DNA from: a virus
Length of the DNA stretch: 47,115 nt
Reading direction: 5' to 3' (one strand)
Virus record (IMG/VR): IMGVR_UViG_3300020473_000047
Span: 1-47,115 of that record
Part shown: in pieces, positions 1-7,762 of the stretch
How the letters are laid out: each line of letters starts with the position of its first letter
Numbering within the stretch: the first letter of the stretch is position 1
Made by a program: the position numbers and the translations under genes
Notes under the pieces: generated by a model
The model's database searches: none
What the model was told of the DNA's origin: nothing
What the model saw: the letters and a program-made list of their open reading frames with translations, nothing else

Positions 1-86
1 TTAATGGTCGCCTAGCGATGATTGGTTTCTTTGCCGCAGTACATAACTACATCCTATTTGGAGCAGTTATACCAGGTATCTTTTAG
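1..86 (+). CDS. hli: high-light-inducible protein, 3' end only
   Basis: Only the last 27 codons lie in the window, read from base 3 to a TAG stop. They begin NGRLAMIGFFAA and end GAVIPGIF, the transmembrane helix and tail of cyanobacterial and cyanophage high-light-inducible (Hli) proteins. In cyanobacteria these single-helix chlorophyll-binding proteins protect photosystems from excess light, and phage copies are thought to do the same during infection. The N-terminus lies outside the window. More hli-type mini-genes follow directly. Confidence 0.85.
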   Translation, partial: NGRLAMIGFFAAVHNYILFGAVIPGIF

Positions 87-165
87 ATATCAAGGTCTCT
101 TACACCACTAGCACATGCTAGACACTTTCTAACCCTATTACAAATCAAACGAAAGGAGAAAAACA

Positions 166-273
166 ATGACACCAGAAGCAGAAAAGTTTAATGGCTGGAT
201 GGCCATGATCGGAGTAGTTGCAGCACTAGGTGCTTATGCTACAACAGGACAAATTATTCCAGGTATATTCTAA
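166..273 (+). CDS. hli: high-light-inducible protein (short form)
   Basis: A 35-residue protein with one transmembrane helix. The core FNGWMAMIGVVAALGAY carries the Hli chlorophyll-binding pattern (N-G-x-x-A-M-x-G) and the C-terminus TTGQIIPGIF is the usual signature of multicopy marine Hli proteins. A good ribosome binding site (AAAGGAGA) stands 6 to 8 bases before the ATG. The likely site of action is the host thylakoid membrane, stabilising photosystems under phage infection. The stop overlaps the next start as TAATG, so the two are probably translationally coupled. Confidence 0.88.
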   Translation: MTPEAEKFNGWMAMIGVVAALGAYATTGQIIPGIF

Positions 274-374
274 TGAGTAACGTAGCAATTTGGCAGAGAG
301 CCAATGGAAGGTTTGCAATGATTGCTTTTTGGGCAGTCGTAAGTGCATATACCCATTTTAAATACTTTACATAA
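273..374 (+). CDS. high-light-inducible-like mini protein
   Basis: A 33-residue protein whose core RANGRFAMIAFWAVVSAY matches the Hli helix pattern (N-G-R-x-A-M). It lacks the TGQIIPGIF tail of the gene before it. Its ATG overlaps the preceding TAA, so it is probably co-translated. The pigment-binding residues (N, R and the following helix) are kept, so membrane insertion and chlorophyll or carotenoid binding are plausible. The divergent tail makes its exact role uncertain. Confidence 0.72.
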   Translation: MSNVAIWQRANGRFAMIAFWAVVSAYTHFKYFT

Positions 375-412
375 CTAAATAATTACTCGTACATATCTCC
401 AATTCAAAACAA

Positions 413-610
413 ATGGGCGACTTAGTAGCCGCATCAAACGATATATCACCATTAGTAGCAGTCCTCTGGGTTTTTTATCCCATGGCTGCTTTAGTGTTGA
501 TTGAATTATTACTTCGTGCTTTCAATGACGATGATGATGATGACTTCCAAGGTGGTAAAGGTGCAAGAGTGCAACAAATGCAACCTGTAGCAGTACCATC
601 AGGAGCGTAA
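413..610 (+). CDS. small single-pass membrane protein with acidic linker
   Basis: A 65-residue protein not recognised by name. Residues about 14 to 36 form one hydrophobic helix (PLVAVLWVFYPMAALVLIEL), followed by a run of six aspartates and a Gly/Pro/Val-rich tail. A CTAAATA late-promoter-like motif lies at 375-381. No clear Shine-Dalgarno precedes the ATG. Its place between hli-type genes and the TAATG overlap with the next one suggest a thylakoid-directed accessory protein. That is inference from context only. Confidence 0.65.
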   Translation: MGDLVAASNDISPLVAVLWVFYPMAALVLIELLLRAFNDDDDDDFQGGKGARVQQMQPVAVPSGA

Positions 611-711
611 TGGATTTTTCTCACCCATATTGGAGATTTGCTGAACGATGGAATGGTCGTTTAGCAATGGTCGGTGTAATAAGTGTCATAATACTCTTGA
701 CTGTAAGGTAG
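610..711 (+). CDS. high-light-inducible-like mini protein
   Basis: A 33-residue protein with the Hli-type core AERWNGRLAMVGVISVIIL. The aromatic N-terminus (HPYWRFAERW) and the N-G-R-L-A-M helix are typical of phage Hli proteins, but the C-terminus is cut short after the helix. The start overlaps the preceding stop (TAATG). A sigma70-like promoter for the following genes is embedded in its 3' end. Confidence 0.72.
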   Translation: MDFSHPYWRFAERWNGRLAMVGVISVIILLTVR

Positions 712-726
712 AAATACCTATATAAT
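697..726 (+). promoter_or_regulatory. sigma70-type promoter, TTGACT-18-TATAAT
   Basis: TTGACT at 697-702 and TATAAT at 721-726 are separated by 18 bases. This is a near-consensus host-type early promoter. It would start transcription near 733, ahead of three tiny membrane-protein genes. Confidence 0.7.
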
Positions 727-751
727 ACAGAGAGTATTTTTACCTAGTCAC

Positions 752-832
752 ATGCCGCAAGCAATTTTCATAAGTCTCTTAGGAGCATATATCTATTTCA
801 ATGGAACCATCAGCTCTATCGTTTTTCAATAA
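752..832 (+). CDS. possible 26-residue hydrophobic peptide
   Basis: A short reading frame (MPQAIFISLLGAYIYFNG...) that would form a single short membrane helix. It starts about 20 bases downstream of the expected transcription start of the 697-726 promoter, but no Shine-Dalgarno is visible and it overlaps the next frame by 32 bases. Its size and hydrophobic character match the neighbouring mini-proteins. No family is recognised, and it may not be expressed. Confidence 0.35.
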   Translation: MPQAIFISLLGAYIYFNGTISSIVFQ

Positions 833-929
833 TATATTAATTAATACTCCAGCAGGTGCTCATGGTTTGTTGGAGTTTGGATTCTTTTTATCCGTGGGTA
901 TAACAGCAGGTTCATTGGGTATGATATGA
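801..929 (+). CDS. small hydrophobic protein, unknown
   Basis: A 42-residue frame with a hydrophobic C-terminal half (GLLEFGFFLSVGITAGSLGM) suited to one membrane helix. Its TGA overlaps the next ATG as ATGA, a coupling typical of real phage genes. No family is recognised. It belongs to the group of tiny membrane proteins downstream of the early-type promoter and hli genes, which hints at a role in host membranes. That is inference. Confidence 0.45.
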   Translation: MEPSALSFFNNILINTPAGAHGLLEFGFFLSVGITAGSLGMI

Positions 930-1024
930 ACCTCTTACATCATTGTACAATTGAATTATTTTTAACAATAGTAGTTGGAGTTACACTTGCTATTGTTATA
1001 ACAGTTTTAACTTTTGATAAGTAA
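926..1024 (+). CDS. small membrane protein, unknown
   Basis: A 32-residue frame starting inside an ATGA overlap with the previous gene. Residues about 9 to 28 (ELFLTIVVGVTLAIVITVL) form one strongly hydrophobic helix with a short basic/acidic end (FDK). No family is recognised. The stop is followed directly by a T4-type late promoter, so this is the last gene of the early-type mini-operon. Confidence 0.45.
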   Translation: MNLLHHCTIELFLTIVVGVTLAIVITVLTFDK

Positions 1025-1025
1025 A

Positions 1026-1033
1026 TATAAATA
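1026..1033 (+). promoter_or_regulatory. T4-type late promoter TATAAATA
   Basis: A perfect TATAAATA lies 18 bases before the next ATG. It is followed by an inverted repeat (ATATCTA 1031-1037, TAGATAT 1046-1052) that covers the start codon of the oxygenase-like gene and could limit its translation. Confidence 0.65.
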
Positions 1034-1050
1034 TCTAAAAAACATTAGAT

Positions 1051-1581
1051 ATGAGTACGGCAGCAATTGCTATAGATAATTTTTTAGATAGTAGTAAGTG
1101 GAATACTATTCAATCTGGTATAAGTTCTTATTTAACTGCATCTGATTATTCTGAAAATAGAACTTCTCTTCAGACTGATATTAATTCCTGGATAAAGGAT
1201 AAATTAACAGGACTTAGTTTGTGGCAGAATTCTTGGGATGATGATGTTAAGTTATTTTCTTCTCTTAATGTCTTACCTAAAGATATTAATGTAGAATCAT
1301 CTGATCCTACTAATGGTGGATATCATAGAGAGCAAGGTGGATATATCTATTACATACATCCTGCGTGGCAATCTTCTTGGGGTGGTAATTTAAAGTTTAA
1401 AGATTGTAGTGTTGATAAGATAGAACCGAAACCAAATAGATTTGTTTGGGTCAATCCAAATGTTTGGCATGGTATAGAAGTAGTAAATAATACAGCAAGC
1501 ACAAATCGTATAACTGTGGTAGCATGGCCTGCAGGTACAGTAGAATATTCTAGTGCCGATTTAATAATAAATACTTTATAA
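1051..1581 (+). CDS. 2OG-Fe(II) oxygenase-like protein
   Basis: A 176-residue protein resembling the small 2-oxoglutarate/Fe(II) oxygenases of marine phages (prolyl-4-hydroxylase superfamily). Candidate iron ligands are His92 and Glu94 (YHREQGGY) and His140 (NPNVWHGIEVV), with Arg153 placed to bind 2-oxoglutarate. The strands between them (IYYIHPAW, GGNLKF, FVWVNP) fit the double-stranded beta-helix. The metal motif is HxE rather than the usual HxD, so activity is not certain. It is preceded by a late promoter and followed after 16 bases by a virion protein gene, which suggests it modifies a structural protein or host component late in infection. Substrate unknown. Confidence 0.62.
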   Translation: MSTAAIAIDNFLDSSKWNTIQSGISSYLTASDYSENRTSLQTDINSWIKDKLTGLSLWQNSWDDDVKLFSSLNVLPKDINVESSDPTNGGYHREQGGYIYYIHPAWQSSWGGNLKFKDCSVDKIEPKPNRFVWVNPNVWHGIEVVNNTASTNRITVVAWPAGTVEYSSADLIINTL

Positions 1582-1597
1582 TAGGATTGTATTCTCA

Positions 1598-4500
1598 ATG
1601 AGTAGGAAAAGAAATACATTTTCAACAGCACTTAAACATCTAAAGACAGATGGGATTGTTGAGGCAGCACCTGTTAATAGTACGATGGGTATATATTCTA
1701 TTGTTCCTGGAACTTTAACAAGAACAAAAACTATTCCTGGTCCTACAATACCAGATGAGTCAACAATAGATTGGGATATTGATGGTGGTAGTGGTGGAGA
1801 TACTAGTGGATTATTTGATAGCGAAGGTAATAGTAAATTAATTGCACCACCAGGAGATAATAGTTATATTCTTGGTCCTATGTCTGCGATGTTTTATAAT
1901 TATGCTAGTTATGATTGGACTATGATTGGATATATACGAGAAGCTGATCGTAGGTTTGTTAATTTAGGTTATCTTTATCAGAATAAGGCTGTAGGATCAG
2001 AATTTAGTGGAAAACTTTCTGATTGGGATGGTGTTAATGATTTTAATAGTTATGGTCAGTTAACCTTAGAGCAAGCATTATGGTTTAGAGATACTAAAAA
2101 GAAGGATGATGCAGGTAATAATCCTGATAATTATAACTATAGAGCATTTTATCCTGGTCCTCCATCAAGTACTCCTGATGCTTTTGGTAGGTATCTATGT
2201 TGTATAACTGGAACACCTAAAGCAACAAAAGATACTACTTTTACTAGAACTACTGCTGATATGGATCTACAGGGTAGTGATAACCTTGCTGGAATATTAG
2301 ATCGTCTTATTAAAGGTAAGAAACTTTCTAAACAAGAAGAAGAATGGTTGGAAGATAATGCTGCTCAAGAGGAAGTTACAAACGCTCTTAAACAACAAAT
2401 AAAAAATCCTGATAGAGAAACTGCTAATTTGTTAGACAAACTTGGAAAGGCTGGTGAAACTTTTGCTAGGTATCTTACAAATACATTACCTGACGTTATA
2501 GACAATAAGTATTTGGGTGATAAGTATGTAAATAGTATGATTAAGAAGGCAGAGTATAGATCTGATGGTACTTTACTTTTTGGTGATAATATTTTAGGAA
2601 CAACTGGTAAACCAAGAAGAGAAGGTGATAATATAATTGTTCCTTTTAATTATGATTTTAATAATAACTCAAAAGAATTTGCAAAGAATAAAGATAATTT
2701 GAATTTTTTACAAAAAACACTTGGACGTGTGGTTCATGCTGGATTAGGTCCATATAGTATGGATGCTTCACCAAAACTCTTTGGTAATATTCCTATTGTT
2801 GGTGGTGCTGCTGATCTGGCACTTGGTGCTGTATTTTCTAAAGCAATAGAAACTGGAAAAGCATTTGGTGGATCTAAACACAAACCAGGTGAATTAAAAA
2901 TAAATGTTAAGCAGTTGGAGAAAGATAATTCAGCATTATATGATAGATTATTTGTTGATGGACTTATTACAGTTGATGATATGAATTTAAAAAGGAATCA
3001 AAATCAATCTTCAGGTGATGGAGATCAAGCTTCAGTATCTTTACCTGATGGTACACAAGTTGCAGGTGTTAATTATGATTTGATGAATTGGATTAATAAA
3101 ACATATGGAGGAGGGGCATCTAATTGGTATAACAAGTCTGGTGGTAAGATAGATGGTAATCCTTTTATTCCAAAAGGATCTTATATTCCAAAGGCACAGA
3201 AAGGTAGCAAGAGTAAGACTCAAGTTGCTCATTATAAACCAGAAGGAAAGGTTTTATCAGAGGATAAAAAGACTAGGATAATGAAGAGTCTTAAAGAACC
3301 AGTAGTTCTTCCAGAGACTAAAAAGAAGAGTTATAAAGTTAGTCCTGGTAAAAGGAATAAAACTAATTTCCAAGGAATGGATAAGTTAGTTACTGATGTT
3401 AGATCTCAAAAACCATTTAAAAGAACACAGGATATATGGTCTAAGGAATGGCAGGGATATAATTCAAAATTATCTCAAGCGAAAAAGAATGAGGTGCTTG
3501 AGATGATAGGTGATGGTAAGCTTGCTTTTAATTATATGCTTACTGATAGTAAGAAGATGAATGCTGATCAGTTAGATGAGTTCTGGGGATTGAATCCAGA
3601 TTTCTATTCTTATTTCTTTGGTGGTAAAAAATATAAGGCTACACGTAAAGAACAAGTTAAAGGGGATTATATTGTATTTTTAATTGATGAAGATGGTAAT
3701 AAAAGTTCGATGCTTCAATCTGAATTAAATATAAAGTTAGAGGAAGAAAATCAGAAAGAAATGTTGAATGAATATAATAAAATTCTTTCTGAACAAGAAC
3801 CTAATCCTTTCTTCAAAGATCCTTTAATGAAGAAAGTTGCTAAGAGATTAAAGAATGAAATAGAGTATGAAGATAAACCTGCTGTAAAGGGATATCCAAA
3901 TGAACCACCACCAGAGATAGATCCAACTACGGGAATGCATCCTAAGTATGGTAAGACATATAAGTATGATAAATTAGATCCAGTTAGTGCTGTTGTGATG
4001 AGAAATGCACCAACAGGAAATCCAGAGATTGATGTTAACGTTGAAAAGGCAAGTAGGAAATTAAAGATTAAGGAACAATATTCTAATTGGAAATCTGATT
4101 GGAGAAAAGATCTTCTTGATGAAGGAATGACCACCCAGATGTTAACTGGTGTTCTCCCATCAACTGGTAATACTGATTTAGAAGTTTTACAAACAGGATT
4201 AGATGGTGAGGGAGACATAGATTATGGTGAAGGAGGACTTGGTGACGAAGTAATGGCAGGTGAAGGTGAATATACTTGTTTTAGTAATCTTGATACATTA
4301 GATAATGTAGTTGAACCTAATAATACAGGAACTCATATAAGAATATTTGATCAAGATTCAAAAGAATTTAGAAATCAATTACATCATGGTGGTGCACACG
4401 GTTATCTATTAGCAATGCCTGGATATGTGGCTGGTATGATGAGAAATGTTAAACCATTAGGTGATTATAATGCTTATGATAAAAGTTATCGTACAAACAA

Positions 4501-5353
4501 AGGATTACCATTAACTCAAAATGGATCAGATTTATATTATCACATATATGGTCAAACAAATGATGAATTAGGAAAGGGATATGGAAGTTGGAATAGTAAT
4601 GATGGTTTGCTAGATAGTGGAATGGGTGTTGTTCTCAATTTTGATGGACCTGGTTCTCCTAGATTTGTTGCATTAAAAGCGATTGATTCAACTGAATTTG
4701 ATACAATTAAAATTCACGCTGCTGTTGCTAGTAATAGTATGGTTAGTGATTATAGAGATTCAGATGGCGTACTTCGTGATAAAAAAGTGCAAGTATATTA
4801 TTGGGCTGGCGATCATAAAGATTATGTAAAACATTCAAGTGCATCAAACATATATGATGGGAACAAAAATGTGTCGGGTGATGGTTGGAGACCAATTAAT
4901 ATGAAACCAAATGGAGAGTTGGATAATACTGTTGATCCATATATTATAAAACATGCAGCAGATAGAGAAATGAATGGAGTTGATGTAAATGGTGTTGCAT
5001 ACTCTGCTTCAAATAAATTACATGGATATTCAGTTCCCCTCCCTGAATATACAAGAAGTAAAAATGCAAGATATATTATAATCCAAACGGATAAAAATAA
5101 TAACAGTGATGATAATCGATTTGCACTTGCAAGCATAAGATTCCAAAGAAAAAATACACTTAGGGTTCCAAGTATATCAAAACCCTTAACTGATATTGAA
5201 GCAGCACCTTTCATAAGAGTAGGTCAAAGAGTTGATCAAAATGCAGAGCAGAGAAAGAAAAAAGTTCAAAATATGATTAAGGCATCATTAAAATATGGTA
5301 ATATTAAGTTTGGAAAGGGAATGTATAATTCTAGTAATATAGGTGATGAGTAA
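1598..5353 (+). CDS. large virion structural protein
   Basis: A 1251-residue protein of the kind annotated as virion structural protein in T4-like cyanophages. No catalytic motif was found. The N-terminal ~80 residues are Gly/Asp/Ser-rich, the middle (about 540-900) is Lys/Pro-rich with repeated lysine runs and likely extended, and the C-terminal third (about 900-1190) looks like a compact beta-rich domain, possibly discoidin or jelly-roll-like. The extreme C-terminus is basic and helical (NAEQRKKKVQNMIKASLK). It sits between an oxygenase-like gene and a fibre-like gene with an N-terminal coiled coil. A baseplate or fibre-connector role is inference. Confidence 0.7.
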   Translation: MSRKRNTFSTALKHLKTDGIVEAAPVNSTMGIYSIVPGTLTRTKTIPGPTIPDESTIDWDIDGGSGGDTSGLFDSEGNSKLIAPPGDNSYILGPMSAMFYNYASYDWTMIGYIREADRRFVNLGYLYQNKAVGSEFSGKLSDWDGVNDFNSYGQLTLEQALWFRDTKKKDDAGNNPDNYNYRAFYPGPPSSTPDAFGRYLCCITGTPKATKDTTFTRTTADMDLQGSDNLAGILDRLIKGKKLSKQEEEWLEDNAAQEEVTNALKQQIKNPDRETANLLDKLGKAGETFARYLTNTLPDVIDNKYLGDKYVNSMIKKAEYRSDGTLLFGDNILGTTGKPRREGDNIIVPFNYDFNNNSKEFAKNKDNLNFLQKTLGRVVHAGLGPYSMDASPKLFGNIPIVGGAADLALGAVFSKAIETGKAFGGSKHKPGELKINVKQLEKDNSALYDRLFVDGLITVDDMNLKRNQNQSSGDGDQASVSLPDGTQVAGVNYDLMNWINKTYGGGASNWYNKSGGKIDGNPFIPKGSYIPKAQKGSKSKTQVAHYKPEGKVLSEDKKTRIMKSLKEPVVLPETKKKSYKVSPGKRNKTNFQGMDKLVTDVRSQKPFKRTQDIWSKEWQGYNSKLSQAKKNEVLEMIGDGKLAFNYMLTDSKKMNADQLDEFWGLNPDFYSYFFGGKKYKATRKEQVKGDYIVFLIDEDGNKSSMLQSELNIKLEEENQKEMLNEYNKILSEQEPNPFFKDPLMKKVAKRLKNEIEYEDKPAVKGYPNEPPPEIDPTTGMHPKYGKTYKYDKLDPVSAVVMRNAPTGNPEIDVNVEKASRKLKIKEQYSNWKSDWRKDLLDEGMTTQMLTGVLPSTGNTDLEVLQTGLDGEGDIDYGEGGLGDEVMAGEGEYTCFSNLDTLDNVVEPNNTGTHIRIFDQDSKEFRNQLHHGGAHGYLLAMPGYVAGMMRNVKPLGDYNAYDKSYRTNKGLPLTQNGSDLYYHIYGQTNDELGKGYGSWNSNDGLLDSGMGVVLNFDGPGSPRFVALKAIDSTEFDTIKIHAAVASNSMVSDYRDSDGVLRDKKVQVYYWAGDHKDYVKHSSASNIYDGNKNVSGDGWRPINMKPNGELDNTVDPYIIKHAADREMNGVDVNGVAYSASNKLHGYSVPLPEYTRSKNARYIIIQTDKNNNSDDNRFALASIRFQRKNTLRVPSISKPLTDIEAAPFIRVGQRVDQNAEQRKKKVQNMIKASLKYGNIKFGKGMYNSSNIGDE

Positions 5354-5409
5354 CAATGAGAAATGCACCAATCCGATTGGAGAGAAGATGTGCTATACTA
5401 AGCATTAAG

Positions 5410-5417
5410 AATAAATA
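5410..5417 (+). promoter_or_regulatory. T4-type late promoter, AATAAATA variant
   Basis: AATAAATA lies 33 bases before the GTG start of the next structural gene, in a 96-base gap between two virion genes. One mismatch to TATAAATA. Confidence 0.5.
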
Positions 5418-5449
5418 GAATAGTATCTGCATTATAATAGAAGAAAGAA

Positions 5450-7762
5450 GTGGATTTAAAGAAACCAGGTGAATTATTTGATGGGAGAATTCCCGAAAAG
5501 CCTACTATTAATGTGGGCAATTCTCATATTAGAGAAGAGTTTAATAAAGTAGAAGAACTTAGAAAACAACTTAATAATGTTTCTAGTTCTCTAGATAATT
5601 CTTTGACGGAAGTAGTAGATAAGAATTTAAATTTTTTAACTGATGAGTATTCTAATTTATTAGAGAAAGTTAATAATAAAATTAATATCTTCAAAGAAGA
5701 AATTAATGATAAAGTAATTGATATTAAAAAATCTAATCATAATTTAAAGGCAGAAATTGCAATAGTTGAACAACGTCAAAATAGAATTAATATTAGTACG
5801 ATAAAGGAAGAAGTTATAGCAGATGTACAGAATCTTCTTTCTGGTGATGTAGCAAATAATATTCAAAAACTTGAAGAGAAGATTGAAGTTGTAAGAGAAT
5901 CATATCAACAAACTCTTAATGAAGGTCTTCTTGATGAACCACCATCAACTAAGAATAGTGATCCTTTAACTCCTACAGATCAAAAGTTTGCTACTATTGA
6001 GGATCTGAATAAGCATTATAATTTATTTCTTAATAGGATTCAGCAACAGTTAACCACTCTTGGTGGCGGTGGTGCTGTTAATATTAGAGATTTAGATGAC
6101 GTTGATCTCTCAACAGCACAGGTTAATAATAAGTTTTTAAAATATGATTCTGCTACTTCTAAGTGGGTAGGTGCTGATGCTTCTGGTGGTGGATATACAT
6201 TACCTGTTGGATCTGGTACTACTCTTGGTGGGGTTAAAGTTGGTACTGGTTTGACTATTACTGCTACAGGTATTTTAAGTACAACTTCTGGTGGTGGATC
6301 TGGTATTAGCACACAATTTGTAGCTGCTGAAACGTTAACGGTTACTGGTGTTACCACACATTATCAGGACGTACAATTCCCTGGTGCTGCATATAACATT
6401 CTATGGGATCAAGCAACCAGTAAGATTAAGTTTGACGATAGTGCTCAATGTGTATTTGGTAGTGCATCAGGTGGGGATATGAAACTATTCCACGCTAGTG
6501 GAAATAGTACTATAAGGAATGAGACAGGACAATTTAGAATTGCTGGTAATGATATAAGATTACAATCTCAGAATCATAGCGAAGATTATATTATTTGTAC
6601 TGATGGTGGGGATGTAAAATTATTCTTTAATGATAATCAGAAATTTGCTACTACTAATCATGGAGTTGTTATAACTGGTATTGCTACTGCTACAAGTTTT
6701 GTTGGTGATGGTTCTGGATTAACTGGTATTACTGGATCAGGATCTGGTGTTGTTGTTAAGGATAGTGGTACACTTGTTGGTACTGCTGGAACTATTGACT
6801 TTGCAACTAATCTATCAGTAACACCTATACATTTAGGAATAGTTACTGTTACTTCTTCTGGTGGTGGAGGATCTTTAGCATTAAATGATCTTAGTAATGT
6901 AGATGCAACAACTGGAGTATCAAATGGTAAGATACTTAAGTATAATGGTTCTTCATGGGAAACAGCAGATGATGATAAATTAAGTACAGAAGAAGTTCAA
7001 GACATTGTTGGTGCAATGTTTAGTGGTAATACAGAGACAAACATTGCCGCAACCTATCAGGATTCAGATGGAACAATTGATTTAGTTGCTGATAATGATA
7101 ATACTCAGTTGTCAACAGAGCAAGTTCAAGACATTGTTGGTGCAATGTTTACTGGTAATACAGAAACAAATATTGCTGCAACCTATCAGGATTCAGATGG
7201 AACAATTGATTTAGTTGCTGATAATGATAACACGCAGTTATCAACTGAAGCAGTTCAAGATATTGTTGGAGCAATGTTCTCTGGTAATACGGAAACAAAT
7301 ATAACAGCAACATATCAGGATTCAGATGGAACAGTTGATTTAGTTGCTACTGCTGGTGGTGCTCTTGATACTAGGGGAGATACTTCTACTGCTACAGGAT
7401 CAATTGCTCAAAGTGCATCTGCTGATATAACAATTGCTACTAGAGGTAAATCATTCTCACTTCTCAAAGTTTCTATTAGTGCTCCTGCATGGGTAGTATT
7501 ATATATTGATACTGCATCTAGATCTTCTGATAGTAGTAGAACTGAAGGTACAGATCCAGCACCAGGATCAGGTGTTCTTACTGAAGTTAGTACAACTACT
7601 GCTGGTGCATCTACATTCTTAATGAGTCCTGCTGTTCTTGGATGGAATAATGATACTCCTTCACCATCAGCACAAATTTATGCAAAGGTAACAAATAAGA
7701 GAGCAACTAGTGGTAGTAATGCTATTACAGTTACATTAACTACTGTAAAACTTGAGGCATAA
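5450..7762 (+). CDS. tail-fibre-like virion protein with coiled coil and 43-residue repeats
   Basis: A 770-residue fibre-like protein. The start is GTG, since no in-frame ATG occurs in the first several hundred codons and a purine-rich AGAAGAAAGAA precedes it. Residues about 25-165 are predicted coiled coil (heptads such as FNKVEELRKQLNNV and LLEKVNNKINIF), fitting a trimeric shaft. The middle is Gly/Ser/Thr-rich beta structure with motifs shared with the fibres downstream (SFVGDGSGLTGI). Residues about 511-634 hold three 43-residue repeats. The C-terminus is a compact beta domain. It abuts the protease-like gene (stop and start overlap by one base), suggesting co-assembly. Confidence 0.75.
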   Translation: MDLKKPGELFDGRIPEKPTINVGNSHIREEFNKVEELRKQLNNVSSSLDNSLTEVVDKNLNFLTDEYSNLLEKVNNKINIFKEEINDKVIDIKKSNHNLKAEIAIVEQRQNRINISTIKEEVIADVQNLLSGDVANNIQKLEEKIEVVRESYQQTLNEGLLDEPPSTKNSDPLTPTDQKFATIEDLNKHYNLFLNRIQQQLTTLGGGGAVNIRDLDDVDLSTAQVNNKFLKYDSATSKWVGADASGGGYTLPVGSGTTLGGVKVGTGLTITATGILSTTSGGGSGISTQFVAAETLTVTGVTTHYQDVQFPGAAYNILWDQATSKIKFDDSAQCVFGSASGGDMKLFHASGNSTIRNETGQFRIAGNDIRLQSQNHSEDYIICTDGGDVKLFFNDNQKFATTNHGVVITGIATATSFVGDGSGLTGITGSGSGVVVKDSGTLVGTAGTIDFATNLSVTPIHLGIVTVTSSGGGGSLALNDLSNVDATTGVSNGKILKYNGSSWETADDDKLSTEEVQDIVGAMFSGNTETNIAATYQDSDGTIDLVADNDNTQLSTEQVQDIVGAMFTGNTETNIAATYQDSDGTIDLVADNDNTQLSTEAVQDIVGAMFSGNTETNITATYQDSDGTVDLVATAGGALDTRGDTSTATGSIAQSASADITIATRGKSFSLLKVSISAPAWVVLYIDTASRSSDSSRTEGTDPAPGSGVLTEVSTTTAGASTFLMSPAVLGWNNDTPSPSAQIYAKVTNKRATSGSNAITVTLTTVKLEA
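6980..7351 (+). repeat. three tandem 129-base (43-residue) coding repeats
   Basis: Units begin at 6980, 7109 and 7238, exactly 129 bases apart. The third is cut short after DLVA. Each encodes LSTExVQDIVGAMF followed by xGNTETNIxATYQDSDGT and DLVA, with only a few residue differences. The pattern occurs in other phage tail-fibre proteins and probably forms repeated shaft elements. Confidence 0.85.

Noticed and set aside
108-121. CTAGCA/TGCTAG inverted repeat between two hli genes as a terminator
   Set aside because: The stem is short with a tiny loop and no T-run follows.
1350-5214. Several long open frames on the - strand within the 2OG gene and the 1251-residue virion gene
   Set aside because: They lie wholly inside well-supported + strand genes, have Ser/Leu/Ile-rich low-complexity translations typical of antisense shadows, and no ribosome sites or promoters.
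5356-5418. A 20-codon frame (MRNAPIRLERRCAIL...) between two virion genes
   Set aside because: Too short, no ribosome site, no coupling to neighbours, and it overlaps the likely late promoter.
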